DNA from: Powellomyces hirtus
Taxonomy: Eukaryota; Chytridiomycota; Chytridiomycetes; Spizellomycetales; Powellomycetaceae
Direction of reading: 5' to 3'
Assembly (NCBI GenBank): GCA_025526995.1
Contig: JAHLKG010000026.1
Coordinates: forward strand, 154,001-218,000
DNA length: 64,000 bases
The notes below the pieces were generated by a model. That model was not told the origin of the DNA. It did no database searches and worked only from the letters and a program-made list of their open reading frames with translations. Shown in pieces: positions 11,074 to 19,991 of this stretch (position 1 is the stretch's first letter; each line of letters opens with the position of its first letter). A program made the position numbers and the translations under genes.

Positions 11074-14000
11074 GAAACATGTTTTGTGATCCCACAGGCG
11101 TCCCTCAGTTTCAAGAACTGATCCCTAGCCAGTGGTTTTGTCAAGATGTCTGCAACCATGTCCTGAGTTGAGAGATACTCTAATGCAATCTCCAAGCGTC
11201 CTAGTGCTTCTCTGATAAAGTGGTACCTCACTTCAATGTGTTTGGTGCTGGCATGCAATGTCGGGTTCTTAGCAAGAGCAATGGCACCCTGGTTGTCCTC
11301 AAAGAGCATTGTGGGTCCATCCTGCTTGAATCCGAGCTCCCCTGCAAGCAGACGAAGCCAAACAGCTTCCTTGGTGCACTGGGCTAGTGCCATGTACTCT
11401 GCTTCCGTGCTTGAAAGAGCTACAGTGGTCTGCCGCTTGGATTGCCAGGTGATAGGCCCGTTGAACATGAAGATGAATCCAGTGGTTGATCTCCTTGTGT
11501 CCAAACATCCAGCATAGTCGGAATCCGAGTATCCAACCAGCTTCCTAGGCTCAGAGACATTCTCTTTGCCTCCCAGAAGGATTCCAAGTTCGCTTGTGCC
11601 CTTCAGGTATCTGATGATCCGCTTGGCAGCACTCCAATGCTCCTTTCCAGGCTTTGCAAGGTACTTGGACACAATTCCAACTGCAGCAGCAATGTCAGGG
11701 CGTGTTCCTAGCATGGCATAGATCAAACTGCCCACTGCATTCCTGTATGGCACAGAGCTCATCTCCAGCTCATCCGTCTCATTCTGAGGTGCCATGTTGT
11801 TTCTGAGGTGCAGTCCATGTTCCATAGGCGTGGCATGAACCTTGGCATCTCCCATGTTGAATTTCGAAACGACCTCTTCAACATACTTCTTCTGAGACAA
11901 CCAGATGGTGCGGGTGCTTCTGCTCCGTCTGATGTGAATCCCAAGGAAGTAATTCAGCTCTCCAAGGTCTGTCATCTCAAAAGCTCGCCTCAGCTCCTTC
12001 TTGACATCCCCCAGCTGTTCCTTGCTTGATGAGGCCACAATGAGGTCGTCCACATAGATCAGAATGTACTCTGTTGTCCCATTCTGACTCCTGTAGTACA
12101 TGCAAGGCTCTGCAGTCGACTGCACAAAGCCCATAGACTTCAGTTTGTGGTCTATCTTGTGGTTGAAGCGCCTTGCTGATTGCTTGAGGCCGTAGAGGGG
12201 TCTCCCAAGCTTGCAGACCCGTCCTGGATGCTTGGAATCCTCAAAGCCCTCCGGTTGGCGCATGTAGATCACATAGTCCAGATCCCCTTGCAAGAATGCT
12301 GTCTTCACGTCCATCTGATGTGCCTCCAAGTCGTCTGTGGCAATGATGGAGAACAGCAGTCTCATGGGACCAAACTTGGCAACAGGAGCAAACGTCTCCT
12401 GATAGTCCAATCCCTCTCTCTGTGAGAATCCTTTGGCAACAAGTCGTGCCTTGTATCTGTCAAGCTCTCCTGTGTCCTTCAGCTTTCGTTTGAAGACCCA
12501 CTTGCATCCAATAGCTTTTCTGCCCCTTGGCAGGTCCACAAGTTGCCATGTCCCATTCTTGGCAAGAGCATCCATCTCTTCCTGAGCAGCCTGACGCCAT
12601 TGTGAAGCATCTGGCATGGTCTGGCTCTCCTTGTAGCTTTTGGGTTCGTTTGTGACAAAGGAGACAGCATAGGCAACTGCAGCAACGTTTGCAGCATTGC
12701 TTGAAGCCTTCCACCACTCTCCTGGCAGCTTCCTGAGTCTTTTGGGGGTTGGAGAAGGCTCTGCAGCACTCTCATAGTCAGAGTACGGCTCAGGGGTCCG
12801 TTCCCTCACATTCTCCTCTCCCTCTGACATGTCTGTGTCCTCAGAGTCGTTACTGACATCCTGCAGCTTCATTTCAGGCCCAATTGCCACTTCCAGGCTC
12901 TCAGCAGGCACTTGGGGCATCTGAGCAGACTGGAGGGATGGAATGCAGCTCTTCTCATCGAATTTGACACTTCTGGAGAACAGGATCTTCTTAGTCTGTA
13001 TGTCCATAAGCCGGTATTCCTTGCTGTGGGAGCTATATCCCAGCATGATGCACTTGACGGCAGCATCATCCAGCTTCTGACGCTTGTTGGGTTGAATGTA
13101 GGCATAGGCAATGCATCCAAACGTCCTCAAATGTCCCAGAGATGGTGGGATACCATGGAACATCTCATAAGGCGTCTTGGGGCATGCAACAGTGGGAGAT
13201 CTGTTCCTCAGATAGACTGCTGTCATGATTGCTTCTCCCCAGAAACGCTTGTCCAAGCCTGACTGCTTCAACAAACATCTCCCCATCCCCACAAGGGTAC
13301 GCTTCGCTCGTTCAGCAACATCATTTTGCTGTGGGGTATTTACTGAACTCCTCTGATGCTGTGTGCCCTTCTCCTTGAAGTGGTCCCTTAGCAAGTTGGT
13401 CATGTACTCGCCTTCTGGGTCAGATCTGACAGCTTTGATCTGCTTTCCATGTAGGGGGACGAGTGCTGCTTCCAGCTCCTGATAGTGCCTAGCAACTTCT
13501 CCCTTGGTCTTCATAAGGCAAACATGGAAATATCTCGTCTTGTCATCAATGAATGTGACAAAATAGCGATATCCAGTGATTGTGGGCGGTTCAACTGGTC
13601 CCCAGACATCTGTGTGGATCAATCCCAGCTTCTCTGATGCTCTGGAGGCCTGTGCCTTGGGGAATGGCGCTCTGCTTGCTTTGCTGAGTGCACAAGTGTC
13701 ACAAATGCTCAAGCTCCCACTAGTTTGAACGCCCTTGGCAAGCTTGGTGAGCCTTCCAATGTCTGCAACGTTCAAATGCCCAAGTCTCTGATGCCATAGG
13801 GACAAGTCCTGACTTGTTGTGTCCCTTCCAACATTGTGGGCAATCCCAGCATTTGCCTGCCCATGTGTTGTCTCGAATGTGTAGACAAATTGGTTCTCTT
13901 TGGCAAGGAAAGCCATCCCATCCTTTGCAATGATCCGAGCAGCCTGTGGTCCCACTTCAAAACAAGCTCCAGCTTTGGCAAGGCGAGCCAGTGATAGGAG

Positions 14001-15101
14001 GTTCTTGGTCATCTTGGGGACGTGCCAGCAGTTCTGGATTTGCAGGGGCACTGTCTTCCCCTCTGTGTTGATCACCCATGTGTGAAGCGTTCCATGCCCC
14101 ACAGCTTCCAATGTGTGATTGTCTGCCATCTCAATGGCGACAGGAGACATCTTCTCATAGTCCTCAAACAGCTCTCTGCGGCCAGTCATGTGCTGAGAGG
14201 CTCCTGAGTCCAAAATCCAAGTGTTGGATGTCAGGGATGGCATCTGAGTTCCAATGGTGGTGAAAGCAAAGCCTCCAGGCGTCTGTTGAGTCGAGTTGGC
14301 CTGGTTTAGGCCCTTCTTCTCGTCTGCTGCCCTCTTGTGGCATTCCTTCTTGATGTGGCCCTTCTTGTTGCAGTAGTGACAGACTGCCTCCTTCTTCCAA
14401 TCTGGCTTTCCCCCAGCCTTGTTGGTCTTCTGAGCATTCCCTTTGGTGTCAGCTTGTGTGAAGAAGGCTTTTGCTGCCTTTCCAGAGTTCTTCTTTCCAT
14501 CTGCACGCCTCATTTCCTCCTGCAACAGCCTGGATGTCACAAAAGCCAAGTCCAGCTTCTCACTGGTCGACTCCAGAGTCATCACAAGGGTGTCAAAGGC
14601 TTCTGGAAGGGAAGAGAGCAAGGAGAACACATGGTCCTCCTCAGAAACGGGAGCTCCGATGGCTGCAAGTTCCTGGGTCATCCTCTTGATCTTGTTGATG
14701 TGGATGGTCATGGAATCAGTTGGGTCCATTGTCACAGTGAGGAACCGACGTCTCAGGAAGTGTCTGTTGGCAACCCCCTTCTTCTCATGCACCTCCCTCA
14801 GCTTTTCCCATGCTTCAAGGGCGGATTCAGCCTCATGAACATGCATCAATTGCTCATCATTCAAAGACATGATCAGCAGAGCCAGAGCTCTCTCATCTCG
14901 ACGTATCCAGTCGTCTGATGCTGTGTTGGTGGCCTTGGCAGTTCCTGAGCCGTCCTTGATGTCAATGGCATCCCAAAGTCCCTTCTCAATCAACAGCATC
15001 TTCATTTTCAACTTCCAAAGGTGAAAGTTCTCCCCAGTGAACCTCTCAATGGACACTCGGCTGTCAGAGTCGCCAGCCATCTTGTGCAAAGAGTGTGGCA
15101 A
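11070..15101 (-). CDS. A1 Gag-Pol polyprotein, 1343 aa, intact
   Basis: This single frame starts at ATG 15101 (MPHSLHKMAG), the first ATG that opens the long frame after the leader. Order by approximate residue: copia-type Gag 15-210; CCHC knuckle CHYCNKKGHIKKEC near 240; PR LDSGAS near 298; INT zinc finger (LWHQRLGH, CDTC) 433-466; INT catalytic D near 495 (HTDVWGP), D near 558 (RSDPEGEY) and E near 596 (VAERAK); RT from about 870 with YVDDL near 1015; RH with DSDYAG, STEAEY, EDNQGA and KHIEVRYHF from about 1194 to the end. Every catalytic residue is present. Gag and Pol share one frame, so no frameshift is needed. It packages, reverse transcribes and integrates the element RNA. RSDPEGEY has E where the other copies mostly have G. 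Confidence 0.95.
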   Translation of the reverse strand: MPHSLHKMAGDSDSRVSIERFTGENFHLWKLKMKMLLIEKGLWDAIDIKDGSGTAKATNTASDDWIRRDERALALLIMSLNDEQLMHVHEAESALEAWEKLREVHEKKGVANRHFLRRRFLTVTMDPTDSMTIHINKIKRMTQELAAIGAPVSEEDHVFSLLSSLPEAFDTLVMTLESTSEKLDLAFVTSRLLQEEMRRADGKKNSGKAAKAFFTQADTKGNAQKTNKAGGKPDWKKEAVCHYCNKKGHIKKECHKRAADEKKGLNQANSTQQTPGGFAFTTIGTQMPSLTSNTWILDSGASQHMTGRRELFEDYEKMSPVAIEMADNHTLEAVGHGTLHTWVINTEGKTVPLQIQNCWHVPKMTKNLLSLARLAKAGACFEVGPQAARIIAKDGMAFLAKENQFVYTFETTHGQANAGIAHNVGRDTTSQDLSLWHQRLGHLNVADIGRLTKLAKGVQTSGSLSICDTCALSKASRAPFPKAQASRASEKLGLIHTDVWGPVEPPTITGYRYFVTFIDDKTRYFHVCLMKTKGEVARHYQELEAALVPLHGKQIKAVRSDPEGEYMTNLLRDHFKEKGTQHQRSSVNTPQQNDVAERAKRTLVGMGRCLLKQSGLDKRFWGEAIMTAVYLRNRSPTVACPKTPYEMFHGIPPSLGHLRTFGCIAYAYIQPNKRQKLDDAAVKCIMLGYSSHSKEYRLMDIQTKKILFSRSVKFDEKSCIPSLQSAQMPQVPAESLEVAIGPEMKLQDVSNDSEDTDMSEGEENVRERTPEPYSDYESAAEPSPTPKRLRKLPGEWWKASSNAANVAAVAYAVSFVTNEPKSYKESQTMPDASQWRQAAQEEMDALAKNGTWQLVDLPRGRKAIGCKWVFKRKLKDTGELDRYKARLVAKGFSQREGLDYQETFAPVAKFGPMRLLFSIIATDDLEAHQMDVKTAFLQGDLDYVIYMRQPEGFEDSKHPGRVCKLGRPLYGLKQSARRFNHKIDHKLKSMGFVQSTAEPCMYYRSQNGTTEYILIYVDDLIVASSSKEQLGDVKKELRRAFEMTDLGELNYFLGIHIRRSRSTRTIWLSQKKYVEEVVSKFNMGDAKVHATPMEHGLHLRNNMAPQNETDELEMSSVPYRNAVGSLIYAMLGTRPDIAAAVGIVSKYLAKPGKEHWSAAKRIIRYLKGTSELGILLGGKENVSEPRKLVGYSDSDYAGCLDTRRSTTGFIFMFNGPITWQSKRQTTVALSSTEAEYMALAQCTKEAVWLRLLAGELGFKQDGPTMLFEDNQGAIALAKNPTLHASTKHIEVRYHFIREALGRLEIALEYLSTQDMVADILTKPLARDQFLKLRDACGITKHVS

Positions 15102-15345
15102 AATGGGATAGTCCCGGTGTTCAACCGCAAGTGGTCAGAACCTGCTCCAGAAAATCCACTCCAGTCCAGTCCAGTCCAGACAATAGCTCGTTTGATGGTC
15201 AGACGCAGGTGTCCTATGCCTGCTATCTAGGCTTCTCGAGTGCTCAAACAGTTCTCCAAGTCCTCAGCAGCACCAGTGATAGGCACAGTGACGTGTTTCC
15301 CAGATAGGGATAGAGGTGGAGTCAGTAATGTTCAGACAGCTGTGT

Positions 15346-15359
15346 CAGGGCTCATAACC
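15346..15359 (-). other. Primer binding site of A1 (half-tRNA iMet)
   Basis: GGTTATGAGCCCTG abuts the 5' LTR. The ATG inside it opens only a 7-codon reading frame (MSPDTAV, then stop), well upstream of the Gag start at 15101. Confidence 0.8.
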
Positions 15360-15859
15360 TGTTGAGACGTCTTGACATCTACAAACAGGAACTCAGCATA
15401 CCAGATAGGTTGCTAGGTTGTTGTCAAGACTTGCAGAGGGTCTGAAGGTGCTTCCCAAGGTAGGGAAGGTCGCCTATAGTGTTTGGCAGAGTGTACTAGA
15501 CAAGTAGAGTGTGTTGGACTGTTATTATATTGGTTGGGGATGCCCAGAGGGCGTCCTTTTATAACAATTTGGATCATAGTACATGTGTAGTGACAATCTA
15601 ACTGTGCCCTAGCTTGGCCAAGACGGCCCTGGCCTGGCCTAGTATTGTTCCCAATCACAGGGTGTCTTTTTGCCTTTTCTTGGCGCTTCTATCAGCGCTC
15701 CAGACGTGTTCTAGGCCTTCCCAGGCCCTCTCCAGCTATTCTGGATCGTTCTAGACCATTCTGGACCATTCCAGACCATTCTAGACACAAGTGGATGTCC
15801 TCCCACATGTCCTGTGTGCTCTAAGTCCTCCCAGAGGCGCCCACAGGTAGATTCCAACA
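15360..15859 (-). repeat. A1 5' LTR
   Basis: This is the 500-bp promoter LTR of A1, apparently identical to 10563-11062. It is followed on the transcribed strand by the primer binding site and a 244-bp leader. Confidence 0.95.
15555..15564 (-). promoter_or_regulatory. TATA box of A1
   Basis: TTATAAAAGG on the minus strand is the best TATA match of any family A LTR in the window. The A2 and A3 LTRs have TTGAAAAAGG at the same place. Confidence 0.6.
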
Positions 15860-15864
15860 ATGGC
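15860..15864. repeat. Target site duplication of A1, right copy (ATGGC)
   Basis: This is the second copy of the 5-bp duplication, after which A2 gag-pol resumes. Confidence 0.95.
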
Positions 15865-16827
15865 AACCGGAGACATCTTCTCATAGTCCCCAAACAGCTC
15901 TCTGCGGCCAGTCATGTGCTGAGAGGCTCCTGAGTCCAAAATCCAAGTGTTGGATGTCAGGGATGGCATCTGAGTCCCAATGGTGGTGAAAGCAAAGCCT
16001 CCAGGCATCTGTTGGGTCGACTTGGCCTGGTTTAGGCCCTTCTTCTCGTCTGCTGCCCTCTTGTGACATTCCTTCTTGATGTGGCCCTTCTTGTTGCAGT
16101 AATGACAGACCGCCTCCTTCTTCCAATCTGGCTTTCCCCCAGCCTTGTTGGTCTTCTGAGCAATGCCTTTGGCATCAGCTTGTGTGGAGAAGGCTTTTGC
16201 TGCCTTTCCAGAGTTCTTCTTTCCATCTGCATGCCTCATTTCCTCCTGCAACAGCCTGGATGTCACAAAAGCCAAGTCCAGCTCCTCACTGGTCGACTCC
16301 AGAGTCATCACAAGGGTGTCAAAGGCTTCAGGAAGGGAAGAGAGCAAGGAGAACACATGGTCCTCCTCAGAAACGGGAGCTCCAATGGCAGCAAGTTCCT
16401 GGGTCATCCTCTTGATCTTGTTGATCTGGATGGTCATGGAATCAGTTGGGTCCATTGTCACAGTGAGGAACCGACGTCTCAGGAAGTGTCTGTTGGCAAC
16501 CCCCTTCTTCTCACGCACCTCCCTCAGCTTTTCCCATGCTTCAAGGGCAGATTCGGCCTCATGAACATGCATCAATTGCTCATCATTCAAAGACATGATC
16601 AGCAGAGCCAGAGCTCTCTCATCTCAATGTATCCAGTCGTCTGATGCTGTGTTGGTGGCCTTGGCAGTTCCAGAGCCGTCCTTGATGTCAATGGCATCCC
16701 AAAGTCCCTCCTCAATCAACAGCATCTTCATTTTCAACTTCCAAAGGTGAAAGTTCTCCCCAGTGAATCTCTCAATGGACACTTGGATGTCAGAGTTGCC
16801 AGCCATCTTGTGCAAAGAGTGTGGCAA
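15860..16827 (-). pseudogene. A2 Gag and start of PR
   Basis: The start is the ATG at 16827 (MPHSLHKMAGNSDIQ). The frame is stopped by TGA at 16624-16626 (CGA in A1), then stays open through Gag, the CCHC knuckle and PR (LDSGAS) to the A1 insertion. It continues at 10562. Confidence 0.9.
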
Positions 16828-17067
16828 AATGGGATAGTCCCGGTGTTCAACCGCAAGTGGTCAGAACCTGCTCCAGAAAATCCACTCCAGACCAGTCCAG
16901 TCCAGACAATAGCTCGTTCGATGGTCAGACGCAGGTGCCCTATGCCTGCTATCTAGGCTCTTGAGTGCTCAAACAGTTCTCCAAGTCCCCAGTACCAGTG
17001 ATAGGCACAGTGACTTGTTTCCCAGATAAAGATAGAGGTGGAGTCAGTAATGTTCAGACAGCTGTGT

Positions 17068-17081
17068 CAGGGCTCATAACC
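17068..17081 (-). other. Primer binding site of A2
   Basis: The same 14-nt match to the initiator tRNA-Met anticodon arm, abutting the 5' LTR. The array copies are at 29268-29281 and 41468-41481. The A3 counterparts in copies 2 and 3 are 24475-24488 and 36675-36688. Confidence 0.75.
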
Positions 17082-17581
17082 TGTTGAGACGTCTTGACAT
17101 CTACAAACAGGAACTCAGCATACAAGATAGGTTGCTAGGTTGTTGTCAAGACTAGCAGAGGGTCTGAAGGTGCTTCCCAAGGTAGGGAAGGTTGCCTGTA
17201 GTGTTTGGCAGAGTGTACTAGACAAGTAGAGTGTGTTGGACTGTTGTTGTATTGGTTGGGGATGCCCAGAGGGCGTCCTTTTTCAACAATTTGGATCATA
17301 GTACATGTGTAGTGACAATCTAACTGTGCCCTAGCTTGGCCAAGACGGCCCTGGCCTGGCCTAGTATTGTTCCCAATCAAAGGGTGTCTTTTTGCCTTTT
17401 CTTGGCGCTTATATCAGCGCTCCAGACGTGTTTTAGGCCTTCCCAGGCCCTCTCCAACTATTCTGGATCGTTCTAGACCATTCTGGATCATTCCAGACCA
17501 TTCTAGACACAAGTGGATGTCCTCCCACATGTCTTGTGTGCTCTAAGTCCTCCCAGAGGTGCCTACAGGTAGATTCCAACA
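17082..17581 (-). repeat. A2 5' LTR
   Basis: 500-bp LTR with a degraded TATA (TTGAAAAAGG). Its outer edge meets the D remnant at 17582. Confidence 0.93.
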
Positions 17582-18731
17582 GGAAGAGGCTGGCAGCAGA
17601 GCAGCAGAGCTCAGAGGCAAACCAGGCTTTGGGACATGAGGCGTTTGCCTCTTCAGCCACCAGCAGCAGGGGCAGCCATTGGATCTGGTTGAACAACTTG
17701 CAACCTCTCAACAATGCTGGGATGCATCTGGCTGACAACAGGATCACAACAACTATCTGCACCTCAAAGGATGTCTGGCTTGTGCCCAAACTCGAGAAAA
17801 GCCATCCGGTTTGTGGGGGGAAGATGGAAAACCAGGACCAGTAACGGTGCACTCGCTCCCAGTTGCAACCATCAGAAGGGGTTTTATGCCCAAGGACAAC
17901 CTCCGGATGCTGCTGCCCAGTGCCATGCTGTTGCCATCAGCACAACTGCAGCAACCCTGGAGACCTGACAGTGACGCCTGGAAATCTCAACTGTCAGAGC
18001 GTCCAGTTTATGGCCTGGAAGGGCCTGGTCCAGGGCATGGAAGCAGTAGGAGTGCTGGAATCTGCACCCTGCTCAACCTGTGCTCTAGACAAGTCCACCA
18101 ATCTGCCCTCTCTTAAGGAGCGCTCATCCAAGCCTTCAGAAGTCTTGAGACTGGTGCCCTCAGTAGTCTGTGGGCCAATGAGCACGCTCACAATTGGAGA
18201 AGCTCGCTATTTTGTCCTCTTCATTGACGACAAGAGCAAGGAAGTCTTCCCCTATCTGCTCAAGACCAAGACAGAGACGCTTCCCAGTTTTCAAGATCTT
18301 TGCTGCAGCAGCTGCAACATAGACAGGATGCTTGCTCAAGGTCCTTCAGTCTGACCATGGTGGAGAATACTTGTCCAATGCGTTCTCAAACTTCACTCAG
18401 TCTTTGGGCATCCGACACCAGCTCAGTTCTGTTGCCACACCTCAGCAGAATAGTGTTGCAGAGCAACGCTTGTTGAGATGCCTCGATGCCTGCTGCTCCA
18501 AGCTGGACTTCCCTACAAGCTCTGGGCTGAAGCGCTCATGACAGCTGCATACCTGAGGAATCAAAGCCTCACTCGAACTCTGGACAACAAGGCCACACCC
18601 TGACAGATCTGGAGAGGCACTCGTCCAAACATTCAGCCCCTCCGCATCTTTGGCTGCACAGCCAATGCTTCCATTCTCAAGAAAAACCAGCACAAGCTTG
18701 CCACCAGATGCATCTTCATGGGCTACAGCCA
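17582..18731 (+). pseudogene. Family D copia remnant, PR-INT (array copy 1)
   Basis: This is a decayed plus-strand copia pol fragment. Readable pieces are a PR-like stretch (IWLTTGSQQLSA, about 17720-17760), an INT finger region (SAPCSTCALDKS, about 18060), an INT core (ARYFVLFIDDKSKEVF, then SDHGGEYLSNAF and TPQQNSVAE) and a GCTANASILKK segment ending in FMGYS. Several frameshifts (for example near 18350 and 18530) and a TGA near 18601 break it. The first catalytic Asp region reads VPSVVCGP instead of the usual HTDxxGP. It ends where the B2 LTR was inserted, after AGCCA. Its continuation is at 60212, beyond B2. Confidence 0.75.
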
Positions 18732-18993
18732 TGTTGGTCTGAGAGTATCTGGGTAGATAGTTGAGGAAGCTTTCAGGGTAGTTGACTAGGCAAAACAACG
18801 AAGTAACTGAATCCCACTCTATTGGAGAAAAAGAGAAAAGGTCCCACTGATATATTAAGTATGGAAGGTAAACTACTTATATCGAAGTTGATCACGTGGT
18901 TTGCACGTGATCACATGACTCATCATAGTGGCGTAGCATACGCCCTGCAATGGCGCAGTTGTGACTCGATGACAGAGTCTGTACACGCCAACA
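18732..18993 (-). repeat. B2 3' LTR, array copy 1 (262 bp)
   Basis: The LTR reads TGTTGGCGTG...CAGACCAACA on the minus strand. Left of it is AGCCA (18727-18731), which matches AGCCA at 60207-60211 beside the B2 5' LTR. This is therefore an array duplicate of the true 3' LTR of B2. Confidence 0.88.
18893..18922. promoter_or_regulatory. E-box pair and TGACTCA in family B LTR
   Basis: Two CACGTG palindromes (18893-18898, 18904-18909) are followed by TGACTCA (18916-18922). These match known bHLH and AP-1/Gcn4-type binding sites. The C LTR also has a TCACGTGA-rich cluster. Regulatory use is inferred. Confidence 0.45.
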
Positions 18994-19109
18994 CCCCCAC
19001 TCAGACCTGGCAGTCTGTCAGTGAGAGAGTTGCTCTATCTACTTTTACTACACACACCCATGCACACATCCCACACACCCCATTTATTACATTGTTAAGA
19101 ATACGAGGA

Positions 19110-19805
19110 ATGGCCAAGGTACGTCTATGAGATCCGCGCAAATGAGGTGTAAGCTCTAACTATGTGCCGTTGGAGTTGTCAGGTTCGGGCAAGAAGAAGA
19201 AGATGACGGCAAGAAAAACGGCACCGCCGGCAACTGCTCCTGCGGCGACCACGGCTCCGGCTGTGCCATTGGCAGTGGTGCCCTCTGCGCCATTGGGAGG
19301 CGCACCCGCTGCAGGGATGTCCCGAGCGGAGATTCGAACAATGTCGGCGGCGTACGCCCGACAGTTCTACCGCAAGGACCGTCAAGAGGTCCTTGAACGC
19401 CATATCGAGCAACCGAAAGACCAGGTGAAGGACCGGTCGAGGTCTGGTACGCCTCTTGGTCGCGCACGGGTGACCGGGATGCTTGATGGACTGAGATCCG
19501 TGCTAGAGGACCGGCGGGACCGGAAGATGGCTGTTGGGAAGGGCAAGGGTAAAGCCCAGGCGAAGAAGAAGGCTGCAGACAAGAAGTAGGCAGCGGAGGT
19601 GAAGAGGATGTGGGACATCCTGGAGCGGGAGGCTCCCTATAATGATTAGGAAGAGGAGGGGGAGGAGGAGGGGGAAGCTGAGGAGTTGGAGGGATCACCA
19701 ATCTCGCCAAGCCGACGCTCACCCTCAAGCGATGAGGATGATGGAGGAGGGGCAGGCCCATCCTCCTGGGGGGGCATGGCTTCGGGTTCCGCAATTGCGG
19801 TGTAG
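19110..19805 (+). pseudogene. Antisense gene of family B, array copy 1 (two stops)
   Basis: This gene lies between pol and LTR of B2, on the strand opposite to pol. A putative exon 1 (ATG GCC AAG, 19110-19118) is followed by a 57-nt intron (GTACGT donor, CTAAC branch at 19156-19160, AG at 19174-19175). Exon 2 encodes an Ala/Pro-rich start, a charged helical part, a Lys-rich stretch and an acidic tail. TAG codons at 19587-19589 and 19647-19649 interrupt it, where the B1 copy (54002-54697) has TCG and GAG. The function is unknown. Confidence 0.55.
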
Positions 19806-19854
19806 ATGCCAAGGTAAGCCAGTGTTGTGAGTAATTCTCCTGACATTCAGCGAG

Positions 19855-19991
19855 TTACACTTGAGCTCGGTGTGCTTCCGTAGGCGCGCCCTCATTGCGT
19901 ATTCGTTCATCAAATATATGAGTCCCATTCGTAATCCTCAGGACAGTGTCTTTATGTTTGACAGTTGGGAAAGGCTGTTCGACAAGATGTC
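19855..19991 (-). pseudogene. Inverted tail of B pol (RNase H end), array copy 1
   Basis: The minus strand encodes the last ~45 residues of family B pol, ending HRAQV then TAA at 19855-19857. At 19986-19991 (GATGTC, shared by both partners) it joins B gag in plus orientation. This makes a head-to-head fusion rather than a complete element. Confidence 0.75.

Larger units (their letters stand above)
10563..15859 (-). mobile_element. Complete copia element A1 (family A), 5297 bp
   Basis: A1 has two 500-bp LTRs that look identical when read base by base, a 5-bp target duplication (ATGGC), a primer binding site, a polypurine tract and one uninterrupted 1343-codon gag-pol frame. It sits in A2 of array copy 1. 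The two homologous sites at about 28060 and 40260 are empty, so it arrived after the array formed, or at least after copy 1 separated. It is the best candidate for a currently or recently mobile element here. Confidence 0.96.
6987..17581 (-). mobile_element. Copia element A2 (family A), split by A1
   Basis: This minus-strand element has 3' LTR 6987-7486, 5' LTR 17082-17581, a primer binding site at 17068-17081 and a leader at 16828-17067. Gag-pol is cut by A1 at 10562/15860. Without A1 the element is about 5.3 kb, the family's full length. Its right flank (17582 onward) is the D remnant. There is no matching target duplication because the left LTR is shared with A3. Confidence 0.9.

Noticed and set aside
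19040..19085. CA-rich microsatellite near the B LTR
   Set aside because: The repeat is short and imperfect. It is part of the conserved B 3' region rather than a separate satellite.
19814..19850. Second intron downstream of the antisense gene (GTAAGC ... CTGAC ... CAG)
   Set aside because: Only about 37 nt long and located after the stop codon, so too short and without coding effect. It could be a chance match.
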